NCBI GenBank assembly: GCA_033439295.1
Contig: JAVTLE010000011.1
Span: forward strand, 2,511,095 to 2,575,094
Origin: Deuterostichococcus epilithicus
Lineage: Eukaryota; Chlorophyta; Trebouxiophyceae; Prasiolales; Stichococcaceae
Reading direction: 5' to 3'
DNA: 64,000 bases
In this document: positions 11,749 through 24,900 of the stretch, piece after piece
Numbering within the stretch: position 1 is the first letter of the stretch
Layout: every line of letters starts with the position of its first letter
The notes under the pieces: generated by a model
Seen by the model: only the letters and a program-made list of their open reading frames with translations
Told to the model about the DNA's origin: nothing
Databases searched by the model: none
Made by a program: the position numbers and the translations under genes

Positions 11749-13283
11749 GGCAGTAAGCTGACTCAACCGTCACAACGTGGTGTCGGAGGATTATAGAGTG
11801 CTCGATTTTCTGGCTGACATCAGCAGCTGTCCGATGCCAGGCAGCGCCACAGCACTCGGGCAACCCGCTCCGCCCCGACTGTGCCTGCTATCTGCAGGAC
11901 CCTTGTGTAGCGCGCAGATGCAGTTGTCCCATATGTCATGACGACAATTACGAAGATCTGGGATCTCAGTCTTCCCGCGAGATCCGCAAATTTTGAGCTC
12001 GTGTTTTTAAAACTCGTCCCCCTGCCTGCTGCTGCCTCACACCTTCCCCTGCATCCTGCTGCATTGCCCCCAACCTGCCGAAAATGGGGTGCAGCGTCTG
12101 TGTGCAGTAGTAGCCAGCCTGTGACTCCGCAGGGACGCTCCAGTGGTGCCTTCGGACCGTTCTACGCCGGCGTCCCCGGCTCGCCTGTGCCACCTCCCCT
12201 CATCTTGGGTAAGGCAACAGTTGTGATTCCTTGGGATGGGGCTGGCTCCGTGTTCTCGGGAGGAGGAAACGAGCGTGCGCCTGCTCAAGTGCCACGAGAG
12301 CACCTCTTGTGGTGCTATCATGCGTCGGCAAGTGGCCGCCGTTGGGCCGTTAGGCCGTTGGCCGGGTCGGCTCACACTTCAAAAGTGGGGCAAGCCGTTG
12401 AGAGTCCCCCGCGCGCTGCAACAGCCCCGCTGCGCGGCCCGGCCTGGTCACAGGCGCCGCAGCGGTCCTGAAGTAGTTTCTATCCAGTTGTTTTCGATGT
12501 CCGCTGCATCGCGCACGAAGCGCGCGCGACGATCAGGCTGTTATCGCTTGTTCGACGCTGCTCGACTCTAGTTTGGAGGGGTCCTGCCCGCACGTATCGC
12601 TCGCATGGCCGGTGATCTTCGCAAAGCCTCCTGAACTGTGTCAATTGCTTGTATCGCCTGCTGCATGCCGATTGCAGCGTGACGGATCGAATTCATGCCC
12701 GGCTCGGACATTCTTCGACAGGCACCCGCCGGAGTGCATCGCAATGTGATGCAGGCTGCACCCAAGCCAGTCGCCGCTGCATACTTTGGCTTCACTCGAT
12801 CCGATCTGTCGGCTTCCTGCAGCACGACTGTGCGGCGATCGTGGGCAATCCTGCTCTGTTTCTGGGCGGCACCACTGCCAATGACGGCCAAGTGTATGTT
12901 TCTTTATTGCAGGTGACGCATCGCGTGCAGCTCTCGAGGCCGCCCCAGAGCGTTTCAGGAGCGTCCTGCTGGAACAGAGATTGCAATGCATCTCTGAAGC
13001 CACCTGCAGCCGTCACTTGGCGGCTGACCCCACACCATGCCCGTAGCCATCAATGGCTCACCGGCAGCCGCCGTCAATGGCGGTGTCGTGCCAGGTGCAT
13101 TGCCCTTTGCAACTGGTCTGCATTGTGCACTGCATGCGGCATGGAGCCCTTCGACGTACTGCTCCACTTGCTACCCTCTGTTGTATTGTCTGCCGGGTGT
13201 TGCACCACACCATGAACCAAGGGGTGCAGCACCGAGCAGCCTGTTCCTGCAATGAACCAGGGTCCACATTGGAGCGGCAGCTC
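11749..13283. other. Divergent promoter region between OGDH (-) and the EAF1-like gene (+)
   Basis: About 1.5 kb between the two divergent starts. No conserved protein is visible. A short reading at 12497 (MSAASRTKRARRSG) is basic and could be a 5' exon of the EAF1-like gene, as could part of 13050-13260, but no splice chain was convincing. Confidence 0.5.
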
Positions 13284-16200
13284 ATGTCCATCGAAGCAGC
13301 AAAACGGGCAAAGGCGTCTGGCGAATCAGTATTGCCACACTTGGCATCTGGTAAGGCGCCCGTCCGCTCTGCGCACACAGCCCCGACCGTGCAGCGGTCA
13401 AAGTCGGCATCGGCCAGCCCGTCCGCGCCTGCGCTCGCCCAGCCGCCTCCTGTTGCGGCAGCTGCGGCGGTCCCAGCTGCGGGTGCGCTTCTGAATATTC
13501 CTGGAACTTCTGATGTCTGCACAGGTGAACTAACTATGGTGAGAAGCACCTGCGATCATCTGCATTGAGAGGTTCCAGACCTGTGCCCCCCACCCTCCCT
13601 GCACTGCCCCTATGGCTGACATCCTGCACCTGCAGAACCTGCAGATGCAGCCAGTCCGGCGGCTGCAGCGGCGCTGGACGCACGAGACGGGGCTGCAGCA
13701 GCGGCGGATGCGCCGCCGAGCGCTGAAGCAGTGGCCAGCCGGGCAGCGGAGGACGAGTTACTGGCGCGTGGCGCGGCAATCAAGGTGCAAGTGTAACAGT
13801 TTCATGGCTTCACCACGGTTGAGACTGCCAAAGCTCCTGTTAGACTCCAATACAACCATGTAGACTTGCTGAAAGGATGCGCCTGTGATGGCCAGCCTCC
13901 TGCAAGTGCCCCGAACGAGTGCATTGGGTGATGCGCTGCTGTTCCCCTGAACAGCGATTCCTGCCGTATGGCTTCATGCTTCAATCAGACATGCTGAGCA
14001 ACTATGGCCTGCCAATTGTTCTTGCGGACCCAGACTCTGCCCAGCCTGGGCTGGCGATCACGCCTCACATCCTATAACCTGCAATGCACAGGTCAAGCGA
14101 GCACAGCTGGCGCTAGCATATGCCCGGCCGTGGGAGCCGCCTCCGGCGCCGCCCGACCACAGGGCGTACCTCCTGCAGGAGGCCACCTGGCTGGCCATCG
14201 ACTTCAGCCAGGTCCGCTGGTGGCTAATATATGTCAGAGCTGTAGGTCCTTTCCCTGGCAAACAGAACCCATCTACCGGGGTCTACACAGGTCGAGAACT
14301 GGCAGCACTGCAAAGTTGGTACTGCACCTCGGTTTGGTTTATGCATGGCCATAGCCATGGCTGCATGTGAGCGTTGCCTCGCTGCAGCAGCCAGGGCCCG
14401 ACCAGAGTGCAGCGGCCGGGGCCTGATGTGCCTTGCGACTTGCACAGGAGCGTCTGTGGAAGCGGTATGCGGCGAAGTCAATTGCCTTTGCCGCCGCCGC
14501 AGCACGGCATGCCAAATCTTTGAAATCGGTACCGACACCAACGCCGAAGTGCGGCGACGAGCTCGGCAAGGTGGGCTTTTCTGGCACCGCCTCAATACTG
14601 CAGCACAAGCTTTGTGGTGGCCGATGCACTGAACCCAAGGCAGATCCAGTGTAGACGCCTGAGGACCGTCCATAGTGCTGCGGCGGAGCGGCTGTGTACG
14701 AAACCACATCTTGCCGTGGTTACAGGTCAGCAGGCCCCGAATATGCAACGAGTCGACGGTGTGTCCCTGCTGCAGCTTGACGCTGCGCCCGGACTGACGA
14801 GTGGTGTGCCGCCCTTGCAGGTCGTAGGGGAGGCCCTGGAGCGGGCTGAGTCCGGCGGGCGGCGTGGCGCCCCTGGTCGCGCCGCCAGCCGCGGCATCCG
14901 TGGGGCCAAGGGTGCCCGCGGCGCGGCGGCGGCTGCTGCCTCGGTTGCTGAGGGCGACGGCGCGGACGCGGCCGGCGCTGAATCTGATGAGGGTGCGGAG
15001 GGGATGCTCTGCGACCTGTCGCATCATTGGAAAGGGTGCCGCCGCGACCGGCTGCTGCTTTGGAGGCAAGGCCGTGGACACGGCCGCACAGCATCCCTCG
15101 AACCACACCTGCACGCGCACCTGCCGTGCATGTCATGCTGCGCTGACCAACACCATGTGCCGCCTGCAGACTTGGGCCCTGTGACGCCGCCAGGCACCGG
15201 CGAGGTCGGGCTGCTGTTCTACGGCGCCGCTGCAGGAGCGGTTGTGCCGGGCGTGGTGGCGCAGCTGCAGGCGCAGCTGGAGACACGCATTGTGAACAGC
15301 CGCCTGGTGCGCTTTTACAAGCATGTTCCCTGGAGTGAGGCTGGGGACACAAAGATGAGTGGTGCCGGTCACGCGACTGCTGTAGTGCTGGTGGCGAAAA
15401 CAACAGGACAGTCCTCCGCCTGTCTGAGAATGCATGGCCCAAGGCCTGTCAGCAGCATATAGGCAACTTGCTGCCGACTGCTCAGGTCAACAGTCAAATT
15501 GATCGATGCTGCACTTGCCACAATTCTGTGGAACCTACTCATCCTGCCTGGAGTGACGGCATGGCGCCAACCTGACTGCCCCCGCATCAACGCTGCAGGC
15601 CATCCGCGCATGGGAGGACGAATACGCCGCAGCAAAGGAGGAGCGGGCAGAGGCAATGCACGCTGCTACAGCTGACGAGGACTTTCGCGCGACGAGCGGC
15701 CTGGAGCAGCTGCCGGGCGAGCTGCTTGGCGCCGGCGACCTTGCTGCCGGCTCAGGTGATTGGAAGGGTTCAACATGTAGCGCCGCTGTTGCGCCCGGCT
15801 GGGTGCTGGTGCTGGCTTCCAACTACGGCCACAGCGCGGCAGCAGCTGCACTTTGGCGTGCTGCTCTGGTTGCCACCGTGGCCGGTGGCAATGCCAGTCC
15901 GTGCAGCCTGTGTCGATGGGCCGCCTGCAGCTGCGCTGTGGGAGGATGCAGGCAAACTTGAACCCTAGCTGCACCTCGATGTTGCCGGCCGGCCTGAACT
16001 GCGGTTCAATCTGGACTGGGAGTCGGACTAGGAGCTGACGCCTGACATGAGGCTGTGCAGGCGGCGGCGGCTCCCGAAAGGGCGGTTCGCGGCGGGACCG
16101 CAACAAGCGCAACCGGCCGACTTACGTGCCCATGGAGGAGGACATCGAATGGGACACAGAGGACGCGCCGCCGCTACGGCAACGGCTGCCGCCAGCAGCG

Positions 16201-19200
16201 CGCCGGCCGCCGCCGCTGCGTGACGACCCCCTGCCGGGGTGCGCCGCTGCCGCTGCCTGGTGCTGCATTGCCGCGGCCTCAGCAGCTGCTCAGCTGCTCT
16301 GCGATGTCATGCAGTGCAGAACACGTCCTGGTTTCGGCTCTCAGGTTGTCACGCGTGACGCCAGGACCGGCCGCGCCGATGCCTTTTCGTGTGCTGCTCC
16401 TGCTGGCCTGTCATGCCCGGCGCATCCGTGCGCTTCCTGACCGTCTGGCCCGCCGCGCTGGCCCCCTCTGCAGCACGCGCGTCAGCGAGCGGCAGGCGGG
16501 CCGCAAGCGCCGCGCGGAGGCCGCCGACCTGGACGACTTCGAGCCGGGGGGCGGGCGGCCGCACCGGCGGCCGGCGCCGCCGCAGCGTGCCGGCGGCGGC
16601 CGCGACCGGCGCGCCATGCCCGGCCGCCGCAGCGACGCGGTGCGTGTTTCCAGGGCGCGGCCCTCCTTTCTTGCTGCGGCGTCTCGACCTGCATGGCGTC
16701 GCAGCCTGTCGGCGCGCCAGCCGTCCTCGGGCCGGGCACTGGGGGGCCAGCAGACGTCGCCTCCGCATCGCCAGAGCTCAACGCCGCGGCGCGTGCACTG
16801 GCTGCAGGCCCTGCTTGCATCTGCCTGGCGTTGGTAGTGCTGCTCCTCACGCGTCCCTCGAGAGCACACGGCCCACCATTTGACTACGGCAGGCTGAGCT
16901 CTCCATGCACTGCAGGGGGGTCGCGGTGTGGGGTGGTCCGGCCACGAGGACGAGATGCTGGCGGCGGTGGTGCACGAGTTCGGCGACAACTGGCTGCTGG
17001 TGGCGGACGTGCTGAGCGGCGCCTCCCCCGTGACCGGCACCTACCGCTCCCACAAGGCCTGCCGCGAGCGCTTCAAGGAGCTGCACGTGCGCCCGTTCGC
17101 CCTAAGGCGTGATTCAGGGATTCAGGGTGACCCTGAATCCCACAAACCGGACTGGAGATACATCTGTCCCCATAGGATCCTTGCTCGTTGCAGCCGAACC
17201 GAACGTGCACCTGCGCTGCGTCTGCCGCCCCGGGTCGTCCCAACCCCCTTGGCCGTGTGCCTCCGGCCAGCCTGCAGCAGGGTGCAGCTGCCGACTTGCG
17301 CACGGTGCAGCTGATGGACACGCAGTTGCGCGTCGCCTCCCTCACGAGCAGGCCTGTATGCCGACCGCGCAGGCGCAGGGGCAGGCGGAGGGGCAGGCCA
17401 GCGAGGGCGCCGCTGCGGTGCTGGGCATGAACAAGGCCACGGCACGGGGGCTGCTGCAGACGCAGCTGCCGCTGCCGGACCGCGTCCTGCGCCGCTCCAT
17501 GGACCTGCTGCGCGACATCGGCAACCGTGCGCTTGGTCTCCCTCCGGCTGCCCCCAGGGGCTGAGCCTGGCAGACTGGCATTCTCAGGCCCCTGCGGCGA
17601 ACCCCACGGCAGGGTGTCACCCACAGCAGCACATCTGCAGGCGGCTGCTGCCCGGCGCTGCGCATCCAGCTCTCTGTTCAGGCTGCCCACATGACGCAGT
17701 GCTGCCACACGAAGGCCCCGGGGCCATCCCTTGCAACCCCATACGAGCCCCAATCCCACACCCTAAACCCTGGACCCACCGCAGGCGCGCGCGACCGGCG
17801 AGCGGCGCAGCAGGAGCAGGCGCGGCAGGCGCAGCGCACGCGGGCCGAGCCGCACCCGAGCCAGAGCGTCGCCGTCGCGCGCCTCCTGGCGCAGGCGGGC
17901 GGCCACCAGCTGGACCCCCTGCGCATCGCGGGCATCATGGGCGGCGGCCCGATGCAGCCTGGCATGGTCTTCCCCGCGGTGCGAGCCATCGTCAAGTCCG
18001 GGGCAGGCCCCTCCTGCCCGTCAGCTGCACTTGCGGTTGTGCCGGTAGTTGGCGCTCGACGTCCTGGCTCCAGTGGGCCGGGCGGTCACTGGGTCAGCTG
18101 GCGCACACGGCTGCACTCTTTGGGCTCAGAGCTCGTGCCCGAGTGCTGGCTGCTGCTCGACGCCGGCGTGGACCTGCAAGAACCCCAGCCGGCGCGGCTG
18201 GGCTGATTGGCTGAAATGCGTGGCTGCTGCGCAGGCTGTGGGCGGGATGCAGCCCAGGGCGGGTTTCCCGCCGATGGGCCCGCCTGCGGCACCCGGCATG
18301 TCCGCTCCGGCAGCCCCGCGCATGCAGGTGTGGCTGCGCCCGCAGGCCTGACCGAGTCCTGCGGTCAGTGGATGCCCCTGGAAGTGGGGGCGGGGGCCGG
18401 GGGGGGGTGGGGTGGGGTGGGGCTGGGCGGAGCGCACTGCCCGCCTGACCCTCGGGCTTGTCAGATTGCTCCGCTCGTGCGGGCGGGCTGGTGAGAGCCA
18501 CTAGGTGCCGCTGAGCGCTACTGACAGCCACTGAGATCCGCTGAGAGTTTCCCCTCGGTTCCACAAGGGGCGGCCGTCACGTGTGGGTCCCTGATCGGCC
18601 TGGGTGCTCGCTGTGCAGGCTGCGTCTGCAGGCGCGAGTGCGGCGCCAGTGCCGCCTGCTGCCGGCATGGCGCCCGGCGGTATGGCGGCGAGGCCCCCAG
18701 GTGCGTGATGATCATGCAATCCTGTGCATGGCTGACCACTTTGCAGTCGTCTGACACGCATGTCGTGTGGAGCCGTCAACCCCCGAGAGTGGCTGTCACA
18801 TGCACAACATGGGCTCGGCCTTGCGTTCCTGATCCCTGCCTGGCCGCTGTGGGGTTGTCTCAGCTTGCGAATCCTGTCCCCAGGTGTGCCAGGGGCGCCA
18901 GGCGCGGGCGGCGGTGCGCCGCGGCCGCGCGGCGTCTCGACAGCAGACCTCCAGCGCTTCCTGCAGACGGGGTTGGCGCCCAACGGCTCGCCGCTCACGG
19001 AAGTGCAGCGCACACAGATCATGCAGCAGCTGCGCCTGCGGCAGCAGCAGAGCTTCGTAAGTCCCTCCGCTTCGGCTCTGTCTGTGTGACAGCGCGCCCA
19101 GCCGCTGAGCTGTCTATGAAATGAGGGCTCGGACAGAACCCTTCTGACGTGCATCAGAAAGGCTTAGACGGCTGCACCGATACTCAAAGGTGACAGCCTT

Positions 19201-19422
19201 TGCCCTGGCAGCAGCCTTGAGCTTACCGGACCCCGTTCTGGCTGTGCAGGCGCGGCTACAGCACATGGCACAGAACGGCACGCCGCAGGAGCAGGAGACC
19301 GCAAAGCGGGCCCTGGCGGCGCACCAGCAGGCGGCGCAGCAGCGGGTAGCCGCTGCGGCAGCTGCGCAGCACCAGCGGCCGCAGACGCCCAACGGTATGC
19401 CCAACGGCATTGCGGCGGCGCC

Positions 19423-19464
<42 letters not shown>

Positions 19465-19913
19465 CGCCAGCGGAGCGTCGGGCCCTATCCCTGCTGGCGG
19501 GGGGCAGCAGCCCATGGCTCAGCAGCAGCAGCTCCAGCGGCAGCCGGGCCAGCAGCAGCAGCAGCCAGGCCAGCAGCAGCAGCAGGTGGTGCAGCAGCAG
19601 CCGGGGCAGCAGGTGCAGTTTGCGCCCCAGGCGCAGGGCATGCCGGGCATTCCGATGCCAGGCGCCGGCACAATGGGAACCATCCAGCCCATGTCCCAGG
19701 TGTGCAGCTGAGACGGCGGGACCTGTCTGCACCTTCAGGCTGGCATGCCCTTTGAGCGCACTGCTATGTGATGCACAAGGCCGTGGTGGCCACTGCCGTG
19801 AACGGCGTACACCAACGCTGTGCTTGCACGGTCCAGGATATGAGCCCAGCTGCAGCCTGTAACGCAATTTGCCTGCTTCCTGCATCCCATGCAGGCGCAA
19901 CAGATGGCGCTGG

Positions 19914-20007
<94 letters not shown>

Positions 20008-20617
20008 GCCGCCGGCACTCCAGCAGCAGCAGCAGCAGCAGCTGCCGTCCGGAGCAGCGGGGCCGCCCACCGGCGCCGCCGCAGCGCAGACAGCTCAGCA
20101 CCTGGCGGCCAATCAGGCGGCGCTCATCGCGCAGCAGCGCGCGCGGGCGGCGGCAGCGTCGGGGTCCATGCCGGCAGGGATGCCCGCAGGCGCACGGCCC
20201 GGCACGCAGGCGATGCCTCGGACAGGCACGGCAGCGATGCCAGCGGGCGACGGCCAGGGCCCGCGACCCAGTATGCCCGTGCCTCGGCAGCAGCTAGCGG
20301 GCGGGCAGCCGCAGCAGCTGGTGGGGGGCCAGCCGCGGCCCGCGGCCGGGGCGCTGCCAGGCCAGCCACAGATGGCCCAGCAGCAGATGCGGCCTGCGGC
20401 CGCAGGGGGAGCTCTGCCGCAGCCCGGCATGCCGCAGCCCGGCATGCATCCGCTGCCGATGGCGGGCAGCCCTGCGCCCATGCGCCCAATAGCGCCAGGG
20501 CAGCAGCAACTGGCTCCGCAGCAGCAGCAGCAGCTGGCGCGGCCACAGCAGCAGCTGCAGCAGCCGCAGGAGGCGCGGCAGCAGTCGGTGCAGCCGCCGC
20601 CGCCGCCCGCGATGTGA
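13284..20617 (+). CDS. EAF1-like chromatin scaffold with HSA and SANT domains and glutamine-rich tail
   Basis: Resembles plant EAF1 / Vid21, the platform subunit of the NuA4 histone acetyltransferase, without the Swi2/Snf2 ATPase. Traced exons near the N-terminus are 13284-13524, 13636-13784, 14092-14211 and 14448-14528, with matching phases. The HSA-type helix reads YLLQEATWLAIDFSQ joined to ERLWKRYAAKSIAF. Later exons give AIRAWEDEYAAAKEERAEAM (about 15597), a basic-acidic stretch RNKRNRPTYVPMEEDIEW (about 16100), RKRRAEAADLDDFEPGGG (about 16500) and a SANT/Myb module GWSGHEDEMLAAVVHEFGDN with SHKACRERFKELH (16926-17100). From 17350 on the protein is rich in Q, A, G and P, with exons joined through short introns, ending at PPPPPAM and TGA at 20617. 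The start is uncertain (first clear ATG 13284, upstream exons possible), and exons between 14800 and 16900 are only partly resolved. Nuclear location is inferred. Confidence 0.72.
18385..18425 (+). repeat. G-run cluster in an intron of the EAF1-like gene
   Basis: Seven or more runs of four to nine guanines separated by one to three bases on the coding strand, a textbook G-quadruplex pattern, lying between two Q/P-rich exons. Confidence 0.85.
19424..19462 (+). repeat. (CAG)13 glutamine tract
   Basis: Thirteen pure CAG codons in the reading frame of the EAF1-like gene, after PNGIAAAP and before PASGASGP. More interrupted CAG clusters follow to 19613. Confidence 0.93.
19916..20005 (+). repeat. 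(CAG)30 pure glutamine tract
   Basis: Thirty uninterrupted CAG codons by direct count, in frame after QAQQMALG and before RPPALQQQ. Every glutamine uses CAG, so the tract is a perfect trinucleotide microsatellite as well as a polyglutamine segment. Confidence 0.95.
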
Positions 20618-21993
20618 GACAGTCTGGGTTTTCAGCGGTTGACATGTCTTGCCACGCAGCCTGCAAGGGGCAGCGGCCACGCAGTCTGGCGTGTACTTGC
20701 CTTGGGCGTCTCGCACCAACTGGGCCTCCAGGAGGCAGCGGGACGCCGCAAGCTGTGCACTGCAACTTGCGTGCTTGCACTGCTGATCGCTATGCAACGA
20801 AGAAAATTCAGCAGGCTCTACCTAGGACACCGTTCTTCGCGGCATTCGCAAGCGTTGTTGGCGTTCGGATCTTGCGCATGGAACTGCCCCGTGTGTGTCG
20901 AATTGTGTCGCCACCATCGTGTCGTCCCGGCGTGAGTGCAGATCCCGATTACACACTCGGCCCCGTGTTTGTCGGACAGTGTCGGCAGACGTCAGCCCTC
21001 TCTCATTATCTATCGTCCCATCCGGTTGTTCAAGTGCTCAGTTGCAAGCCCTATTGCGCATCCTTCCGCCAGCGCAGCCGTCTCTGCAGCACAGGCGCTC
21101 TGCACCTGGCACAAGTGCACAGCCTGTAGCGATTACACTGACAGCCCCCACAACCCCGCCCAGCGCCACCACGCCCGCCGCGGCACTGCAATTCGATTAT
21201 GGAAGCGCCGGCGCCGGCCTTGAACGGGTGGGTCTTGCCGTCGATGGCCCGAACACTTCGTAACGAAAGGGCCTGTGAGCAACTGCAAGATATTTGCGGG
21301 CAGCAGCTATGTGCCCCTGCCTCGAGCTGTCAGTATGGCCTTCTCGGGGGATCCGTCTAGCGCGCACCCGTTCCGGCACACTTTGCCGGCCTGCGCCAGA
21401 AACAACCTTTTGCACAGCTGGCAAGGCACACAATTGAGGCGGTGCAACCCGAGCCGCTCGCAGCCCCAGAAGTTACAGTCAGGCGCCTGGGTGCGCCACT
21501 GTTGCAAGTAGATTGCAACTGCCGCTGCGGTCGAACACCTCTCCAAGAGACTAGCATACGACAGTCGGCGTCGCTGTGGTCAAGTACAAGCGAACGTCAG
21601 GTGTTGCGACGACACCTTCACCCCTGTAGGCCTTCGTCCAGAAACGCGTGGCGTGTGGCCGCGGTGTGCTATTCCGCCTGATGCAGGCAAACACCAATGC
21701 TCACTGTTCATTTGCTGGCCAGTAGCAGGCAAGCAGCGTGACTCAGCCAAAGTTCATACCCACTCACAAAGCGCTCTTAGCCAGCCTCTCCAGCCTATCC
21801 AGCCAAGAGCACGGTCCGACAGCCTAGCGACAGCGCTGATGCGAAGGAGCCAGCGGCTGGTGGCAACTACAGATTGCCAACTCGGGTGCATGTCAGGTGC
21901 CTCTAGCCTCGCTGGCAGGCGCCTGTCGTCGTGCAGTACACAGTGCGGCAGGCTAACGCCTGTCCGCTCACAACAAGCAGGGCCAACAGCAAG
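20618..21993. other. Upstream region of Hint gene A; left part of the duplicated unit begins near 20930
   Basis: No protein is recognisable. From about 20930 the sequence matches 26105 onward (for example CTCAGTTGCAAGCCCTATTG at 21035 and 26218). The shared blocks are probably promoter and 5' untranslated sequence of the two Hint genes. Confidence 0.7.
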
Positions 21994-24900
21994 ATGAACA
22001 ACAGCCTGAAGGTCGACGTGCCGGCCGGCGGTGGTAAAGACCTCTCACGCCTGCCCACACGGCGGCGGCGCGTGCAGGAGCGCCTCGCGCAACTGGACAT
22101 GGACGGCGATGGGATGGTGTCTAAGGAAGAACTGGTGGGAACTCATGCCTTTCTACATCCTGTGCGCAGGCATTGAATTGGTCTGCACTATATGTCGATG
22201 GCGCGAGTGCTCACTGCTTCTGACTGGTTCTCACCTGCCGTGCGCCATCACCTAACAGAACCTGCTCTCTTCACAATGCAGATCGGCTTTATCGAGGACA
22301 CAATTGCAACGGAGACCCAGGTGAGACTGGCGTTGCGCACAGCGTGCGCCGACATGCATGTGCAGAATGGCACTTGTTACAATGCGATGCACTGTTGCCA
22401 CCGCCTCCTGTTGAGCAGGGTAGCGCGACGCACACATGCAGGTGAAATATCTCAAGTGGGCCGGCGTCTTCGTGCTGGTAAGTCCTGTTTGTGTTGTCTT
22501 TCGTTGAACAAACAACATCATTGAACCGCTGTCGGTGCTGTCAGCCCTGGTGGGCTGCACTCCACAAGTTTGCGCCTCATTGACCTCCACAATGATCATG
22601 CAGGTGTTCACCATCATCCTGTTGGGCTGCATTGCGGGACTCATCGTCGGCATCACCAAGGCCCTGCGTGAGACGAAGTCGGAGGTGCGATTTTGATGCT
22701 TTGATCTGTGCTGCAGTCAATGGCGACCGTCCAGCATCAATGACAGGGCTCGATTCGTCGGAGGCAACTGCACAGTGGTGTGACACGCGCAGCCAGCGAC
22801 TCGACGGTTGCAGCACGGCGCTGACACTGCATCGTCCCCTGCACACAGTCGGGCGCGCTTGCCGACAACTCTTCCGGCGCGACGCTCCGCACCGCGTCCG
22901 CCAGCTACATGCAGCCCATGGTGACGGCGGCGAGCTCAACGGCTGGCCGCCGCCGGCTGCTGCAGACCGGCGCGGATCTGGTCGGCACCATCCCCACCTC
23001 CACCGTCGCGACCTACTGCAAGTACCTCCACGAAGGTGAGCTGAGGGTGATTTTGGCTTCTCTGATATACCACGGCGTTGACTGGATGGCTGTCTCCGGC
23101 ATCCAACCAATATGCTGCCTCCTGGCTGGCGTCACCCAGCTCTGATGACCGAACGTGGTCGCCACGCAGGCTACATCACCGTGCCAACATCTGCCACCTT
23201 CATGAACGGCAGTGCTGAGATCGTCGACGGCGTCTCCCCCGTCCAGGTGCGGCAGCCAGGATATGCATAGCGTACTCACGACTCAAGTAGCCCTGGGCTG
23301 AGCAAAGCTCTGTCAGGATGCAGTCCTCACAGCTATGAATTTGATTCTTGCATTGCATCACCGTCTGACAGCTGGGCAGTACTGCACTGTGGGATAGCGA
23401 AGCATTTGATCATACTGCCCTTGCACTTCCAGATCACAGGGGAGACAAGGTGCGTGGCCTGGGTGGCCGGCCTCAGCCCTGCCGACATCCAGCACGGGCC
23501 CGCGGTACCGACGGGTGGCGTCAGCGGAACTTTCATCTATGACAGCGACCAATACTCGGTGGAATGCGAGGCCGCGGCAACAAACTGCACCCTCTTCGTC
23601 ACGAGCACCTCGTCCAACAGCACTGCTACGTCCACCTCGGGCCGCCGCCTGCGTGAGCTAAAATATAATGTTGCACAGAGCAACAGCGGGCTTTGCCTCA
23701 CAACTGTGCTTGCGGCTTGGCGCGGCGCAATATCCTTGCACGATAGTTTGAGTCATTGGGAGGTGGCGGTCGACGGATGTTCTGTCTTGCGTCCGCAGTT
23801 CAAGACTACTACCAGAAATGCTGCAATGACCCTGATCGTTCCCATGCTAACATCCCAAGATGCTGCGGCGGCGGCGGCGACTGTGATGCAAATTGTAGAG
23901 ACAGAAACCCAACACCCCAACCATCTGGCGGCTGCTTCCCGGCTTCTGCGGAGGCCGTGACATCATTGGATGGTGGCGTGACAACCGTCGTGCGTCGCAT
24001 GGGCCAGCTTCGCATCGGCGACAAGGTGTGTTGCAGTCCCAGATGCATGTCGGACATTGATAGTGCATCCACTGCATTGACATGTGAGACTGCCCAACGC
24101 TGAAGCGTAGGCTCAGCGCATCAGCCATGTGTAGGTGCGCCCTGCCACAACTGTTGCGCGCAGCGTTTGCTCACGGTGCATCATACTGCATCACACTACA
24201 GGTGCTGACTCGCGATACCGCTGGCAACATGGCCTTCGAGGATGTCTACGTGTTTGGCCACCAGGACGCATCTGCCACTGCTCCCTTCGTCCGCATCCAC
24301 ACTGAGGTGCGCCCCGCTGGCATGACCATCCATGTGCCATATCTCAAAACTGTGCTAGGTCTCCCAAGCCTGGCACAGAAGACCTGGAATGTCCCTCACC
24401 AGCTGTACTCAACCTCTGCCTGCCTCACAGACACACTGCTTCTGCCCACAGGGGAGCTCCAAGGCCCTGGAACTGACTGGCGGCCATTTCGTGCCAACTC
24501 TCGACGCCGCTGGCAAGCGTCGTATGCTGCGGGCCCGTGAAGTGCGCGCGGGCCAGACCGTCTTGGTTGCCGGCGCCAGCGGCTTCCACCCCCGCACAGT
24601 CACGAAGGCACGTTCAAGTGGCCAAGTTAAAGAGGGTGCTAATGCAACCTGCTTGCACCGGTGTTTGCTTGAACGGTGCGTGGCTGAAGTGCAATTGCCA
24701 TGCGCATCAATAAGCACAGCTGCAGCAGGCTGGATTTTGACGCTCCAGGGCGCCTGTGAAACATACAGGTCACTAGCGCCACGCTGCGCGGCCTGTACAA
24801 CCCGTTCACCTTGGGCGGCAACATCGTCGTTAACGGCGTCCTGGCGTCGGCGCACAGCGAGTGGTTCCTGGACGGCGTGGTGCCGGGCGCCTGGGCGCAC

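Noticed and set aside
11938-12471. 177-codon plus-strand frame in the OGDH/EAF1-like intergenic region
   Set aside because: No family resemblance, composition close to random GC-rich translation, and no splice link to the following gene.
19916-20005. CAG array as a sequencing artefact
   Set aside because: The frame is intact on both sides and the protein context is already glutamine-rich, so a real tract is more likely, though exact length may vary.
19256-20101. Long minus-strand frames rich in Leu, Ala or Cys opposite the CAG tracts
   Set aside because: They are the reverse readings of CAG repeats; the plus-strand frame continues a recognisable protein.
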